From: Panulirus ornatus
Lineage: Eukaryota > Arthropoda > Malacostraca > Decapoda > Palinuridae
Direction of reading: 5' to 3'
Assembly: GCF_036320965.1 (NCBI RefSeq)
Contig: NC_092225.1
Coordinates: 80,116,113 to 80,180,112 of the forward strand
Length of the DNA stretch: 64,000 nt
Every line of letters starts with the position of its first letter. Within the stretch, counting starts at the first letter, position 1. Positions 47,641-58,932 of the stretch are shown here, piece after piece. Both the position numbers and the translations under genes were made by a program. Below the pieces are notes generated by a model. It was not told where the DNA came from. It saw only the letters and a list, made by a program, of their open reading frames with translations, and did no database searches.

Positions 47641-48112
47641 TATGTCCTCATTTCTGTATTCCATTTATTCACCATTTAATTAATCATTTATCTACGTCCT
47701 CATTTCTGTATTCCATTTATTCACCATTTAATTAATCATTTATCTACGTCCTCATTTCTGTATTCCATTTATTCACCATTTAATTAATCATTTATCTACG
47801 TCCTCATTTATGCATTCCATTTATTCACCATTTAATTAATCATTTATCTACGTCCTCATTCATGCATTCCATTTATTCACCATTTAATTAATCATTTATC
47901 TACGTCCTCATTTATGCATTCCATTTACTCACCATTTAATTAATCATTAGTCTACGTCTTTATTTATGTATTTCATTTATTCACCATTTACTTAATCATT
48001 TATCTACGTCCTCATTTATGCATTGTATTTATTCACCATTTGATTAATAATTAATCTACGTCCTCATTTATATATTTCATCTATTTATCGTTCAATTAAT
48101 CATTTATCTACA
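47641..48112. repeat. 52-bp AT-rich minisatellite, about nine copies
   Basis: Core CATTTATTCACCATTTAATT, then AATCATTTATCTACGTCCTC. The first three units are identical; divergence rises to the right, towards the LINE relic. Confidence 0.95.
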
Positions 48113-48114
48113 TT

Positions 48115-50240
48115 TTTTTTTCTAAACCAGATTCTTCCTTCGTATCATGTCATGTCCTGTGGTTGCTCCATCCCTATACCTCTCGATTAAGTGTTTACTC
48201 TCCACGTTATCGATCTATATTATAAACACAAGGGTTGTGTTCAGGTTACCCCTCTCTCTTCTCTCTTCCAAAATACGCAGAATATTTCAAGCCTCAAGCC
48301 TTTCCTTGTAACTCAACTCTCTTAATTCTGGTACCATCTTCGATCCCTTCTTCTATGTGCTTCTTTCGGTACGTTGACCAAACCTGGGAGGCATAGTCTA
48401 GTTCTGGCTTTATTTAGGATATGAACAGCTCTCTACATATTTCCTTATCCATATACCTGAAGGCTACGGTGATAATTGCCAGCAGACAGTGTGTCACCTT
48501 AACTATTCCCCTCATGTAGAACTCAGGCGACAGGTTACGGTCAAAGTTAACTCCCAAGTTCTTCTCATACATAAAATCCTAAAAGTTATTTCTTGTTAGA
48601 TAATTATCATAATGATGTTATCTTTCACTTTGTCTCATCCTCATTACATTTACTTGGGTTGAATCTCATCAACTACGTATCAGTCCAATTATGAAGTATG
48701 TTTAGATCCCCTTGTAAGCTGATGCAAACTTCCTCACTTTTCACTTCCCTTATGACTTTTGTGTAATCTAAAATATATATTCAGGCAGGAGTCCCATATC
48801 TTCTGGCGAGTCATTTACATGGGTCAAGAAGAATATGGGTTCCAGCGTACAACCCCTTGGCACTCCGCTGGTCACCTGGACCCATTCGGAGATGGCTACT
48901 CTGACATGCGTCATGCGTTCCCTTCCACCGAGATAATCTTCCATCCACTGAAGGACTATCTCTCTTTTTCCAGCCTGGTGATCCAGCTTCATTAATTGAC
49001 AGCTGCCATGGTCGAGGAGTGGGCGTGGTGACCGCTGTCATGGTCGGGGAGTGGGCGTGGTGACCGCTGCCATGGTCGAGGAATGGGCGTGGTGACCGCA
49101 GCCATGGTCGGGGAGTGGGCGTGGTGACCGCAGCCATGGTCGGGGAGTGGGCGTGGTGAAGTAGTGTCAAATGCTTTCTGGCAGTCGAGATACACACAAT
49201 CCACCCAGCCTTCCCTTTTGTCTAAAACAGAGCTCACTCTCTCGTAGAAATCTAAGAGGCTTGTTAGAAATAACTTCCTTTCCCTAAAACCATGCTGGGT
49301 TTTCATCACGTAAGTAATTTCCATTAGCTTTCTCACTGAATCTAGAGCCTTACAGACGTCACTCGTCAGTAAGAATGGTCTGTAGTTCAGTGCCTCCTCC
49401 CAGTTTCCTTCCTTATAGACAGCGATAACGTTTTCCCTTACCCTCGCCCTGTGGTACTCTACCTCTTTCCAGACGACATCTTGAACAGTTTTTCAAGAGA
49501 TTTTTCGAGCGTATCTGTCCACATTCTCATCACATATGGTGAAATGGCAATAGGTCCATAAGCCTCGTGTGGGTCAAGACTCTTTAAGTAAACTTTTGAT
49601 GTCTGTTCCAGATGTCTTCATACTTTCCAAATCCAGCTCATTCCATCTGGTACTGGGACGACAGTCTTCCACCGCAAAAACACTTTTGAATTCATTGTTC
49701 GGTTCCTTACATATCCTTACGTAACCTTCAACTTCTCTACCCTTTGAATCCTTTAGTCTGATGAACTGCTCGTTAACTGTCAACTGACTCCTGAGGAATC
49801 TATGGAAAAGTTTCTAGATTTTCTTCAGTTTTGTCCACATTTCTTCTCCAAATTTTCTGTGTTCCACCTTCCCTATCCTGGTATACCCGTTCCTTCCTCT
49901 CCTATACCTTGTGGTGCTGGCTGGCTGGAGTGCTGTCTCTATCTTCGTTCACTGCACATCTCGAAGCTCTTTTGTCTTTTGACATCCTTGATGAACCTTT
50001 CTTTCCAATCCCACTGAATTAGAGGTTCGAGGTACCCACGTTCCTACTCCTTCACTGTAAACTTCACAGGCACCTCTCATCACAGTGCATTCAAACTCCA
50101 TTTCCCGATCTATGTTGCCAAAGTAACTTTTGAGGTTTGTGTGGTTCCCACGATTGTTTCTCCTCTTTAGTTCTTGTTTCATTTCTGTTCTTGTAACATC
50201 CTCATTTACCGCATGATCATCTTTCCACTTGGCCCATCAT
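48115..50240 (-). mobile_element. CR1/L2-like relic, longest here, split by a minisatellite
   Basis: Minus-strand order: linker YFGNIDREMEFECTVMRGAC and VYSEGVGTWVPRTS, FLRSQLTVNEQFIRLKDSKG, VRICKEPNNEFKSVFAVEDC, a degraded fingers region, then MKTQHGFRERKLFLTSLLDF, YERVSSVLDKREGW and VDCVYLDCQKAFDT (motif A). After the 32-bp array it resumes with KLDHQAGKREIVLQWMEDYL, RMTHVRVAISEWVQVTSGVP and the RGCTLEPIFFLTHVNDSPED palm motif. The FADD box is degraded. The thumb continues with ISLQGDLNILHNW, NLSPEFYMRGIVKVTHCLL and KPELDYASQVWSTYRKKHIE. It ends near 48,115. Confidence 0.88.
49001..49159. repeat. 32-bp minisatellite inside reverse-transcriptase codons, five copies
   Basis: Core GTGGTGACCGCTGCCATGGT followed by CGGGGAGTGGGC. 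It lies exactly between the codons for FDT and for KLDHQAG of the surrounding RT relic, where an intact element has only a few residues. Confidence 0.93.
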
Positions 50241-50285
50241 ATGTAATATTCTCAATATCCATGAGACTTTATGCGTTGTGTTCCT

Positions 50286-50920
50286 GGAGGTTCATGTGCT
50301 CTACAACACTCCACTAGACTCTCAGGTTCCTATTAGTTCAGGTGCTCCACAACCCTCCACTAGACTCAGGTTCCTAGAGGTTCAGGTGCTCCACAACCCT
50401 CCACTAGACTCAGGTTCCTAGAGGTTCAGGTGCTCCACAACCCTCCACTAGACTCGTAGATTCCTAGAGATTCAGGTGCTCCACAATTCTCCACTAGACG
50501 CGAAGGAACCTAGAAGTTCAGGTGCTCCACAACCCTACACTAGACTCGTTGGATTCAAGAGGATCAGGTGCTCCACAACCCTCCAGTAAACTCAGGTTCT
50601 TGGAGGTTCAGGTGCTCCACAACCCTCCAGTAGACCCTCAGGTTCCTAGGGATTCAGGTGCTCCACAACCCTCCACTGGACTCTCAGGTTCCCAGAGGTT
50701 CAGGTGTTCCACAACCCTCCACTAGGCTCGTAGAATCCTAGAGGTTCAGGTGCTCCACAACCCTCCACTAGACTCGTAGAATCCCAGAGGTTCAGGTGTT
50801 CCACAACCCTCCACTAGGCTCGTAGAATCCTAGGGGTTCAGGTGTTCCACAACCCTCCACTAGACTCGTAGAATCCTAGAGGTTCAGGTGCTCCACAACC
50901 CTCCACTAGACTCACATGTG
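50286..50920. repeat. 46-bp minisatellite, about 14 copies
   Basis: Core CAGGTGCTCCACAACCCTCC, then ACTAGACTC, a variable GTAGAATCC or AGGTTCC, and TAGAGGTT. Unit length is 40-46 bp. It is related to the reverse complement of the 63-bp array at 43,795-44,215 (shared GTGCTCCA, CCTCCACxAGAC and GGTTCC blocks). Confidence 0.93.
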
Positions 50921-51134
50921 TCTCGTCGTCAGGTCTTGGGGGCACAAGGTAGCCTGGTCAGGACCATCATGGGACGCTGCCACACTAAACGTTTAATTTC
51001 CTTTCTCAGAAATTCTTGGGCCGTGCCATCGTCATAACCGGGGTTGGGTGCCAAGCAAAACAGTAATGGAGTGAGCGGGTGAGGGAACTAATGCCATAGA
51101 TCCTCCTGGCCGGGGAGGGGGGTGGGTGGGGGTT

Positions 51135-51402
51135 GTGGATGGAGAACACAAGGTCTGGGGGTTGGTGAAGAACACAAGGTCGGGGTTGGTGGAGAACACA
51201 AGGTCTGGGGGTTGCTGGAGAACACAAGGTCTGGGGGTTTGTGGAGAACACAAGGTCTGGGGGTTGCTGGAGAACACAAGGTCCGGGGGTTGTGGAGAAC
51301 ACAAGGTCTGGGGGTTGATGAAGAACACAAGGTCTGGGGGTTGATGGAGAACACAAGGTCTGGGGGTTGATGAGAACACAAGGTCTGGGGGTTGATGAAG
51401 AA
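51135..51402. repeat. 28-bp minisatellite, nine to ten copies
   Basis: Core GAACACAAGGTCTGGGGGTT followed by GATGGAGA, GCTGGAGA or GGTGAAGA. Unrelated to the 28-bp inverted pair. Frames on both strands are artefacts. Confidence 0.94.
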
Positions 51403-51914
51403 CGAGGCATGGTTGTGGTTGTTAAACTGTCCACAACACAATTCACAACCAGTGTTGTATTCCAAATTGATTAGAAAGACCGTAACTATTGCCCCGGTGC
51501 GACCAACACAAAACTGTTTGATTTGGTTCTCCCTTCCTGACGACGGAGCTGCCCCTGGTCGCGGGGGATCGAACCTGGGTCCTGAGTGATCCATGGCGAT
51601 TTCTTTACCACGTCGCTGAAGTGGTCATACTCTAGTATGGGCAAACGATAGTGATGGCTTCCTGATGTACATATATTCCCCTCACTCCTCAGCCCTGATG
51701 AGTGATCCTGGTGTTCATGTGTGGCTGGGTGGGGGCGAGTGTACCAGTGTACACCTACCTGTACAGTATAGGGCTACCAGCGGCCAAGCAGCGTGATGCA
51801 CACACCCCAACACCAGACCTTGAGAACCTGGATGGGAATCAATACTGAGTGCAGACGTGACGCCCGCTAGGTATGCCCTGTACACGGGAGGTACTGGTTT
51901 GAACAACGGCTGTA
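51403..51914. other. Stretch without a recognisable gene
   Basis: No coding similarity seen. Contains GGGGGATCGAACCTGGG near 51,563, a B-box-like sequence on the minus strand, but no matching A box was found. Confidence 0.4.
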
Positions 51915-52490
51915 CACCAGTTCACCATCACCACCTATGTACAACCAGTACCCACACCACTACCTACACACATACTCGTCTCCCTACGCCACCACCACCA
52001 CCTGTACACCACCAATGCCCACATCAACACTACCACCACCACCACCTGTACACTGGCCAGTCTCCACCACACCACCACCACCTGCATACAATGCCCCACA
52101 CCACCACCACCAACTGCACACCTGTCCCCACACCACCTTCATCACCTGTACACTCGTCCCCACACCACCATCACCTGTACACCTGTTCCCATACCACCGA
52201 CACCTGCGCACCAGTTCCCACACCACCACCTGTCCACCTGTACCCACACCACCACAACCACCTGTAACACCTGTCCCAACGCCACCACCACCACCTGTAC
52301 ACCTGTCCTCACACAACTACCACCACCACTACCTGTACATCTGTCCCCACACCACCACCACCTACACACCAGTCCCCACACCACCACCAGCTGTACACCT
52401 GTCAACACTTTACCACCTGCTGTACACCAATCTTCAATCCCTACATGGTGTTCTCTACCCCCCACCTGCTGTACACTAATCCCCACCTGC
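51915..52490. repeat. ACC-rich degenerate minisatellite, period about 28-33 bp
   Basis: Recurring CCCCACACCACCACC followed by CACCTGTACACCTGT. Units vary in length. The plus strand is almost free of G. Right of it (to about 52,600) the pattern fades. Confidence 0.88.
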
Positions 52491-52689
52491 TCTAAACACC
52501 AATCCCTTAATCCCTAACTTCTGTTTATCAATCCCCACCTCACCACCTGCTATGCACCAGCCCCCACCTGCTGGACACTAGTCCCCAGGCAACCACACTT
52601 CTGCAGTCGCCTATTCGCACAGTACGTCGTGAGTTCTCCATTCGTAAGGCCCACGTCTCTACCCTTGTGTGCCAACAAGCAGTCTTTTA

Positions 52690-53255
52690 AAACTTTATAC
52701 ACCACATACATTCACTGCCTCGCTGTGCACTGTCAGCTCTCTTTGCCTTACGTCTGATATATCTGTGGTCGTGGCCCCGGGTTACTGTGGAGACTGCCTC
52801 TCACGATGAACTGTTCACGGTCAGCAACGTCCAAATGATTAAGAAGCTTGAGGAATGTGATCAGGTCACTCCTCTCTCTTCTCTCTTATCCCTGGTGGAC
52901 AAACGTGTAGCCCTAAGCCTTTCACGGAACTTCAGCTCTCTCAATTCATTCATGTTCTTATCTTAGCTCTCCTCTGGACCCTCTCACATATATCTTTTCA
53001 CTTCCTCATGTACAGTGAAGCCAGACGTGACAGTCACCAGACATCTCATCACCCACGTACGTAAATACGGATCGTAATGGCTACCAGTAGAGAGTCTGCC
53101 TCTCATATAATCCTCCTGACGCGCGGCTCGGGCGACGGGTCAGGTCAACCCTCCTCCCTCAGCCCGGATCGAGGCTTGCTCTTGTAGCCTGCCTCCTCCG
53201 CTTCCTCCCATCCAAGGTAATCCTCTGTCCAGTGAAGGAGATTTGGCTCTCACTA
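52690..53255 (-). mobile_element. CR1/L2-like relic: RT thumb and C-terminus with internal deletion
   Basis: Minus strand from 53,255: LLHWTEDYLGWEE (the region after motif A), then a jump to PSPEPRVRRII and EADSLLVAITIRIYVRG, then EEVKRYICERVQRRAKI, MNELRELKFRERLRATRLST and, after a shift, DLITFLKLLNHLDVADREQF. The motifs between motif A and the thumb, including FADD, are deleted. Several stops. It does not code. Confidence 0.78.
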
Positions 53256-54089
53256 TTGCGTGTAGGTCTGGCTTCCTGGTCAAACCTCCCGACAGAGGTC
53301 GAGTGATAAGAGTTGTCTGTCGGTTTAGGGGATAAATGGTCGACTCATTCTCTTCCATGATTGAAGATGGAGTGGTCAAGCTGGCCACAGGCGTATCCAT
53401 AGCAGGAGGAGGAGGAGGAGGGGATGAAGGTACGGGAAGGTGACAGCCCCGCCTCCCTTACATTTGAGCTATACATTGATAAACTCGATGACAATTATAA
53501 CTAATATATTCTTATTATTCTAACACATTTTACACCTCGAAATGGACAAATAAATGATAGAAACATAAAATAATCATAAAGTGTATATTTACGTACATTG
53601 AACTGTGTCAGTGATTCACCGTAGAGTGACTAAGGCAACTTTTTAAAGTTTCAAAACCTCCCCAAAACAATGACAAGTTTGTAACGAAATTAACTCCTCC
53701 CTACACAATGTTTCACCCAACAAAACTCTCCTTGAACTGTGGTAACAGGTGTTATCTGTTACCATACATCATTGAAAGATGGTCGGTGACATTATCTATC
53801 CTTACTGAACCACGTCTCTCTCACTGTTCTGCTTGATACCTACCCCTCTCTCTCTCCATCTAGCGGTATCCATCAATTATATACAGTACACAGGTCCTCC
53901 CCTGCCACTGGTCTAGCACACCCTGTTCCTAGACCTCCACTCCCCAGCAGGTACTCTCACAGACCCTGAGTACATCCACACAGTAAGGCGCTGCCGTATC
54001 TCCTCTTTGGGTCCATCTACCATCCTCCCCCGAGCTCTCGTCAACCACATACTCAAGCGATCCATTGTCAAGTTTTACTGGTGCAGTAT
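53256..54089. other. Stretch without a recognisable gene
   Basis: Contains a short GGA tract (53,404-53,421). No coding similarity seen. Confidence 0.45.
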
Positions 54090-54520
54090 ATCAGTCCCCG
54101 TCGCAGCACACCAGTCCCCACGCCTCATCTGCAGCACACCAGTCCCCACGCCTCATCTGTAGCGCATCAGTCCCCACGCCTCATCTGCAGCACACTAGTT
54201 CTCACGCCTCATCTGTAGCGCACCAGTCCCCACGCCTCATCTGCAGCACACCAGTCCCCACGCTACCACCTGCCTTACGCCACTCCGTACGCCTTCACAT
54301 GGTGTGCATCCCTCCTCATGTTACCACATGCCGTACACCAGTCCCCATTCACTGTATACCACTCCCCACCTGCTGTACACCGATTCACACGTCACCACCT
54401 GCTGTACACCGACCCATATACTCAGACACCTGTATCAGGGAGCTGGACTGCCGCCCCCTGGACGCACACTCCTGTATCAGGGGCCTGGACTGCTGGCCCC
54501 TGGACTCGCACACCTCTCTC
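54090..54520. repeat. 30-bp minisatellite, six clear copies, fading to the right
   Basis: Core CACGCCTCATCTGCAGCACA followed by CCAGTCCCCA (54,090-54,260). To about 54,420 only CAGTCCCCA and CTGTACACC fragments persist. At 54,425-54,515 a different unit of about 45 bp occurs twice (CTGTATCAGGG, CTGGACTGC, CCCCTGGAC). Confidence 0.85.
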
Positions 54521-55099
54521 AGAACCCAGAGATCCACCCCGGTTATGTGGCGAGGCAGAGTGTAAGATGCCCAGGAACTCCGTGGCACCACCAGATGTCG
54601 CACGGGCTGACCTGAGAAGTTCCGTATACAGTACCCTCCTAGTGGCACCATACATCGCTGCCTCGACTCAGGCCGTGCTTATCTTAGAGGCCAAGAGCTT
54701 TCTGACGAGGTAGTCGTCCTATTCTGATGTGGATACGTACGAACTCTGTGACTATGTTGAAAGAAACAGAAGAGGAGGTAAGAAATACCTTGAAGGATAA
54801 CATCAATAGTTGGGAATGTAGTGGTAATGACCACTACCCATGATTCTCCCCCAGCTACAGAACAGTTATAAGGTAGTTACATTACCGTAGAACAAACTGT
54901 TCAGTAATATTTATAAACGAGAGTATAACTGAGCTTATGATAATTAATACATGAGTTATCATCTAGAGGTTTAACTGGGCGTATAAGTAGTTAGAGAGGT
55001 GAACGTTTAACACTGCTCATAACCAATCATAATGTAACTTTGTGATATACTTGAGTTTTCGATTATAGTGTGACAGCTAATACAACCTTATGCATAACT

Positions 55100-55101
<2 letters not shown>
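54521..55101. other. Stretch without a recognisable gene
   Basis: AT-rich from 54,720. No coding similarity seen. Confidence 0.45.

Positions 55102-55132
<31 letters not shown>
55102..55132. repeat. (TA)n microsatellite
   Basis: About 15 units at the 3' end of the antisense tRNA-like repeat that follows. Confidence 0.95.
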
Positions 55133-55135
<3 letters not shown>

Positions 55136-55144
55136 TCGAACATT

Positions 55145-55565
55145 AGGATCGAACCCGGGACCCCTGTGCATGAGGCGGGAATGCTAACCGCTAGGCTATG
55201 GGCCTGGCTAATAGGAAATAACTATTCGAATACTATGTACTCGAATACCCTTCGTCTCAAATTGGTGAGAAACGGGGTCTACACCGGTTATTTCCCAACA
55301 GGCGCACAAAGCCAGCTGATAGCATTTTACCGAAGCTAACTGTACAATGCGGAGGTACATGAATACGAATAAAGTGCATATGAACGCGCACCTTTATAGA
55401 ACATACAAACCTCCAACAGCCAGGATCGAACCCGGGACCCCTGTGCAAGAGGCGGGAATGTAACCGCTAGGCTATGGGCCTGGCTAACAGGAAATAACTA
55501 TTCGAATACTAAGTACTCGAATACCCTTCGTCTCACATTGGTGAGCAACGGGGTCTACTCCAGCC
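55145..55565 (-). mobile_element. tRNA-like SINE repeat in tandem, one and a half units of 277 bp
   Basis: On the minus strand each unit has an A-box-like TAGCCTAGCGGTTA, an intervening CCCGCCTCATGCACAGGGG and B box GGTTCGATCC (complement at 55,146-55,155 and 55,423-55,432). Outside the head the unit contains ATTCGAGTAC, TATTCGAATAGTTATTTCC, GTAGACCCCG, and a stretch GGTGCGCGTTCATATGCAC. The two heads are 277 bp apart and nearly identical; the second lacks one base (GAATG then TAACC). The unit also resembles a tRNA-gene-like head joined to a unique body. It is probably a SINE dimer; a terminal repeat of the neighbouring Penelope-like element is another possibility. Confidence 0.72.
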
Positions 55566-55680
55566 AATACAGTTATCATAATTTTTTACATGATTAAATA
55601 AGGCATTTGATTCTTGTCCAGTTCTCATACTATATCTATGTTGCTTAGGTCTAACAGAAAGATCCTTACCAATCCTTACC
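55560..55680 (-). mobile_element. Penelope-like element fragment: GIY-YIG endonuclease domain
   Basis: The minus-strand frame gives VRIGKDLSVRPKQHRYSM, then RTGQESNALFNHVKNYDNCI and GW. This equals the GxTGRxLxxRxxEHxxxVR and SALFxHxxxxxHxIDW part of the GIY-YIG nuclease domain that Penelope-like elements carry after their reverse transcriptase. Only about 40 residues remain. The catalytic Tyr-containing start and the end of the domain are missing. The right end meets an opposite-strand Penelope fragment, the left end the tRNA-like repeat. Confidence 0.72.
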
Positions 55681-55862
55681 AGCAGAATACGAATTTGCAG
55701 TCCAGAATTTTTTGATGATGAGTTTGAAAAGATACATTCTATTGGATCCAAGTTGAAGTACCCTAGATCTTTCATTGATAAATCCCTTAAGTTAGCAAAG
55801 AAGTCATTTTCTAGAGTTGAACCCAAACCTCCAAATGACACCAAGAATCTTTTGGTTCTCCC

Positions 55863-55867
<5 letters not shown>
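55675..55867 (+). mobile_element. Penelope-like element fragment: RT end and connector
   Basis: The plus-strand frame reads SRIRICSPEFFDDEFEKIHS, IGSKLKYPRSFIDKSLKLAK and KSFSRVEPKPPNDTKNLLVL. This is the RT C-terminal region of Penelope-like elements (RALRICSPEF, then GYP-F-I, then NLLVLP), without stops. It is cut at LPL by the (TA)n tract at 55,868. It is in opposite orientation to the GIY-YIG piece, although in an intact element both lie on one strand. Confidence 0.72.

Positions 55868-55934
<67 letters not shown>
55868..55934. repeat. (TA)n microsatellite
   Basis: About 33 units directly before the S1 repeat. Confidence 0.97.
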
Positions 55935-56307
<373 letters not shown>

Positions 56308-57886
56308 TAGGGTAGAACGGAGTGAATAACTTTGTGAACAAGTGAATAGTTTATTGACTTTGAAATCAAATACTTATACCGTGAGTTTCAGACTTCATTA
56401 TAACGATCGTAACACTGGACGTAGAAACTAGCGGGTGATAAAGTGTACATCATGATGTATAATTCTATTCTACCTGAAATACATAAGAAGTGAATTAGTG
56501 AATGATAAAGAACGGAGGGTCAGTATAAGTAGGTGAATAATGACCACATGACTTGTTACATATGAGTACCACATCATGGAAGGTAACCAAGTGCATAACA
56601 TCGTGTTGAACTGAATGACTCAGTTCATGATTGTATAACTCGGTGAAGAACTTTGGTGTTAGGTCGGTGAATAACTCCAAGGAATGGTAGCGTCACCATT
56701 AAGTGTGTGTGTGTGTGGGGGGGGGGGTACTGTACATAACCAAAAGGTGAAAGAGAAAAAAATTTCCCCTCACAGTTTGCTTTGAGAGTGGCGCGTGGGA
56801 GGGACACCGAGCCCCTGGCCAGCACCCCTCCCTCACCCTCCTACCACACGCTCCACTCCGCCCTCACCCGACAGACGTGTTCCACTGGTGTTCTGTTCTC
56901 CTTACATCTGCAGGAGTGAGGGAAGGGAGCCAGACCTCCATCACGTCTATTTTGAGGCAAACTGATTCCTAAAACCGATTTAGTTCTCTTTTTTTCTCTC
57001 CAGCCCTTGGAAAACACGACGGCACTCTACTTTTTCCCCTCTTCTCATTAACCTTCTCCACCACATCCCAGACAAGGAGGGCCTGGCCTGGAGGTGGACT
57101 CCTGTCAGTAAGGGAAACTCCAACACAGATAAAGATAACAGTGATACGGTTTTCCCCTGGAGGCTTGAACCATGATTTGGTCGGCCTTCACGTAACATGA
57201 CTGCCAAGAATGTAATATGCATAGGAGTCTCGACCCGTTCAGAGGTCAAGGGTCAAGCTCGCATCACGAGCGGTGGGGAGGCCCGAGGGATGTGCAAGGT
57301 CAGTGGGAGAACTTCATGGCGTGGTGTCCGGAGAGAGGGGCTTACTTCCGCAAACATGACGGGCGTGTATGGGCAGCAGCGGGAAAGAAATCAATGTTAA
57401 CTGAAGAGTGTGTGTGCTTAGGAGGGAACAGTTGTCATGGTAACAGGAGGCGTAGGTGTTTTCAAGAAGCAGCTACAGGAGAGAACTTCAAAAGAGACAT
57501 CTTGCCAGAAATCTCGTGGATGATGACAATGCTGGGTCTACCCTGGAGGATGATCCGACGAGGGATCTCAGAGGGAGGCGAGGAGCACATGATGGATGTA
57601 GGTGTTACAGATGAGGGAGAGAGCTTGCACCATGAAGCGAGGGAACTCCTTCCATCACGGGAGACACAAGGAGACTGAAGGGACAGAGTCGTGTGCTTGG
57701 CTTACACGTCACATCCTCAGACTTGAGGCCAAAAAAGTGATCCATATTTACTCGTAGTACAAAGAGGATGAAGCGTTACCGGACTCCACCTGTTCATGGC
57801 GTCGCGAGTGAAAATTCATCTCTGGGGGGGAGATTATATCATCCAAGTATAGTTCTGTGAAAGAACTTCCCACTTCAAAGTAGTCT
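56308..57886. other. Stretch without a recognised gene
   Basis: GTGAATAA-type sequence recurs loosely at 56,320-56,680. A plus-strand frame of 153 codons (57,217-57,678) is the longest non-repetitive frame nearby. It is rich in Gly, Arg and Met, has no recognisable domain, signal peptide or repeat, and I cannot say whether it is real. Confidence 0.4.
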
Positions 57887-58120
57887 ACACTTCCCTGCTA
57901 CTGGAAGCAACACTTCCCTGCTACTGGAAGCAACACTTCCCTGCTGCTGGAAGCAACACTTCCCTGCTGCTGGAAGCAACACTTCCCTGCTGCTGGAAGC
58001 AACACTTCCCTGCTGCTGGAAGCAACACTTCCCTGCTGCTGGAAGCAACACTTCCCTGCTGCTGGAAGCAACACTTCCCTGCTGCTGGAAGCAACACTTC
58101 CCTGCTGCTGGAAGCAACAC
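57887..58120. repeat. 23-bp minisatellite, ten copies
   Basis: Unit CTTCCCTGCTGCTGGAAGCA plus ACA. The first two units have CTACTGG; the other eight are identical. The GCTTCC and GGAAGC parts allow a hairpin within each unit. Confidence 0.96.
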
Positions 58121-58313
58121 AGCCTTGGAATTACAGGCATCCCTAGAGAAGGGTCTTTGAGGTTATCAAATAACGATAAGAAAAACAAAGAGGATGATGG
58201 ACGGTATGTTGATGTATCTTGTGTACGGAAGATTACTTAACTATGTTTGGATCTACGTACTTACAGACAGAAAGGGAGATGAGAGATGTAGGTGTCGGGA
58301 AGCGAAGACAGCA

Positions 58314-58434
58314 TGATGTGTGGGGTAGTGTGGCTGTGTGGGGTGGTGTGGCTGTGTGGGGTAGTGTGTCTGTGTGGGGTAGTGTGGTAGTGTGGGGTAG
58401 TGTGTCTGTGTGGGGTAGTGTGGTAGTGTGGGGA
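58314..58434. repeat. 17-bp minisatellite, about seven copies
   Basis: Unit GTGTGGGGTAGTGTGGCT and a TCTGTGTGG variant. The two variants alternate at the right end. Confidence 0.9.
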
Positions 58435-58535
58435 GTCAAAGGTAGACTATCAACTAGGGGGCGGTCGACAAGGAGCAAGTTCTAGAGATACACAACTGGC
58501 TGGGCTGCACACATGGGTCGCTTTTAAGACGACTT

Positions 58536-58932
58536 CCGTAGGAGTGGGTACAATGTAGGGGCAGGTCTGGGACGTAGGAGTGGGTACAATGTAGGGGCAG
58601 GTCTGGGACGTTGGAGTGGGTACAATGTAGGGGCAGGTCTGGGACGTGGGAGTGGGTACAATGTAGGGGCAGGTCTGGGACGTGGGAGTAGGTACAATGT
58701 AGGGGCAGGTCCGGGACGTGGGAGTGGGTACAATGTAGGGGCAGGTCCGGGACGTAGGAGTGTGTACAATGTAGGGGCAGGTCCGAGACGTGGGAGTGGG
58801 TACAATGTAGGGGCAGGTCCGGGACGTGGGATTGGGTACAATGTAGGGGCAGGTCCGGGACGTGGGAGTGGGTACAATGTAGGGGCAGGTCCGGGACGTG
58901 GGTACAGTGTAGGGGCAGGTCCGGGACATAGA
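58536..58932. repeat. 36-bp minisatellite, 11 copies
   Basis: Core GTGGGTACAATGTAGGGGCA followed by GGTCCGGGACGTGGGA. The left units have GGTCTGG and the right units GGTCCGG, so the array is split in two variant blocks. As 36 is a multiple of three, a 12-residue repeat is read in each frame (for example YNVGAGPGRGSG); no start or gene context supports translation. Confidence 0.95.

Noticed and set aside
51560..51580. B-box-like GGTTCGATCC on the minus strand as a possible tRNA or SINE
   Set aside because: No A box or stem at the expected distance.
55260..55430. Hammerhead ribozyme in the repeat next to the Penelope-like fragment
   Set aside because: On plus, CTGATAG followed by CGAAG was noted, but the required CTGANGA core is not present.
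55145..55565. Functional tRNA gene
   Set aside because: The A and B boxes are present, but acceptor and anticodon stems do not pair properly; it is a tRNA-derived repeat.
57217..57678. Plus-strand frame of 153 codons
   Set aside because: No recognisable domain, no support from context; kept only as a note in the feature for the surrounding stretch.
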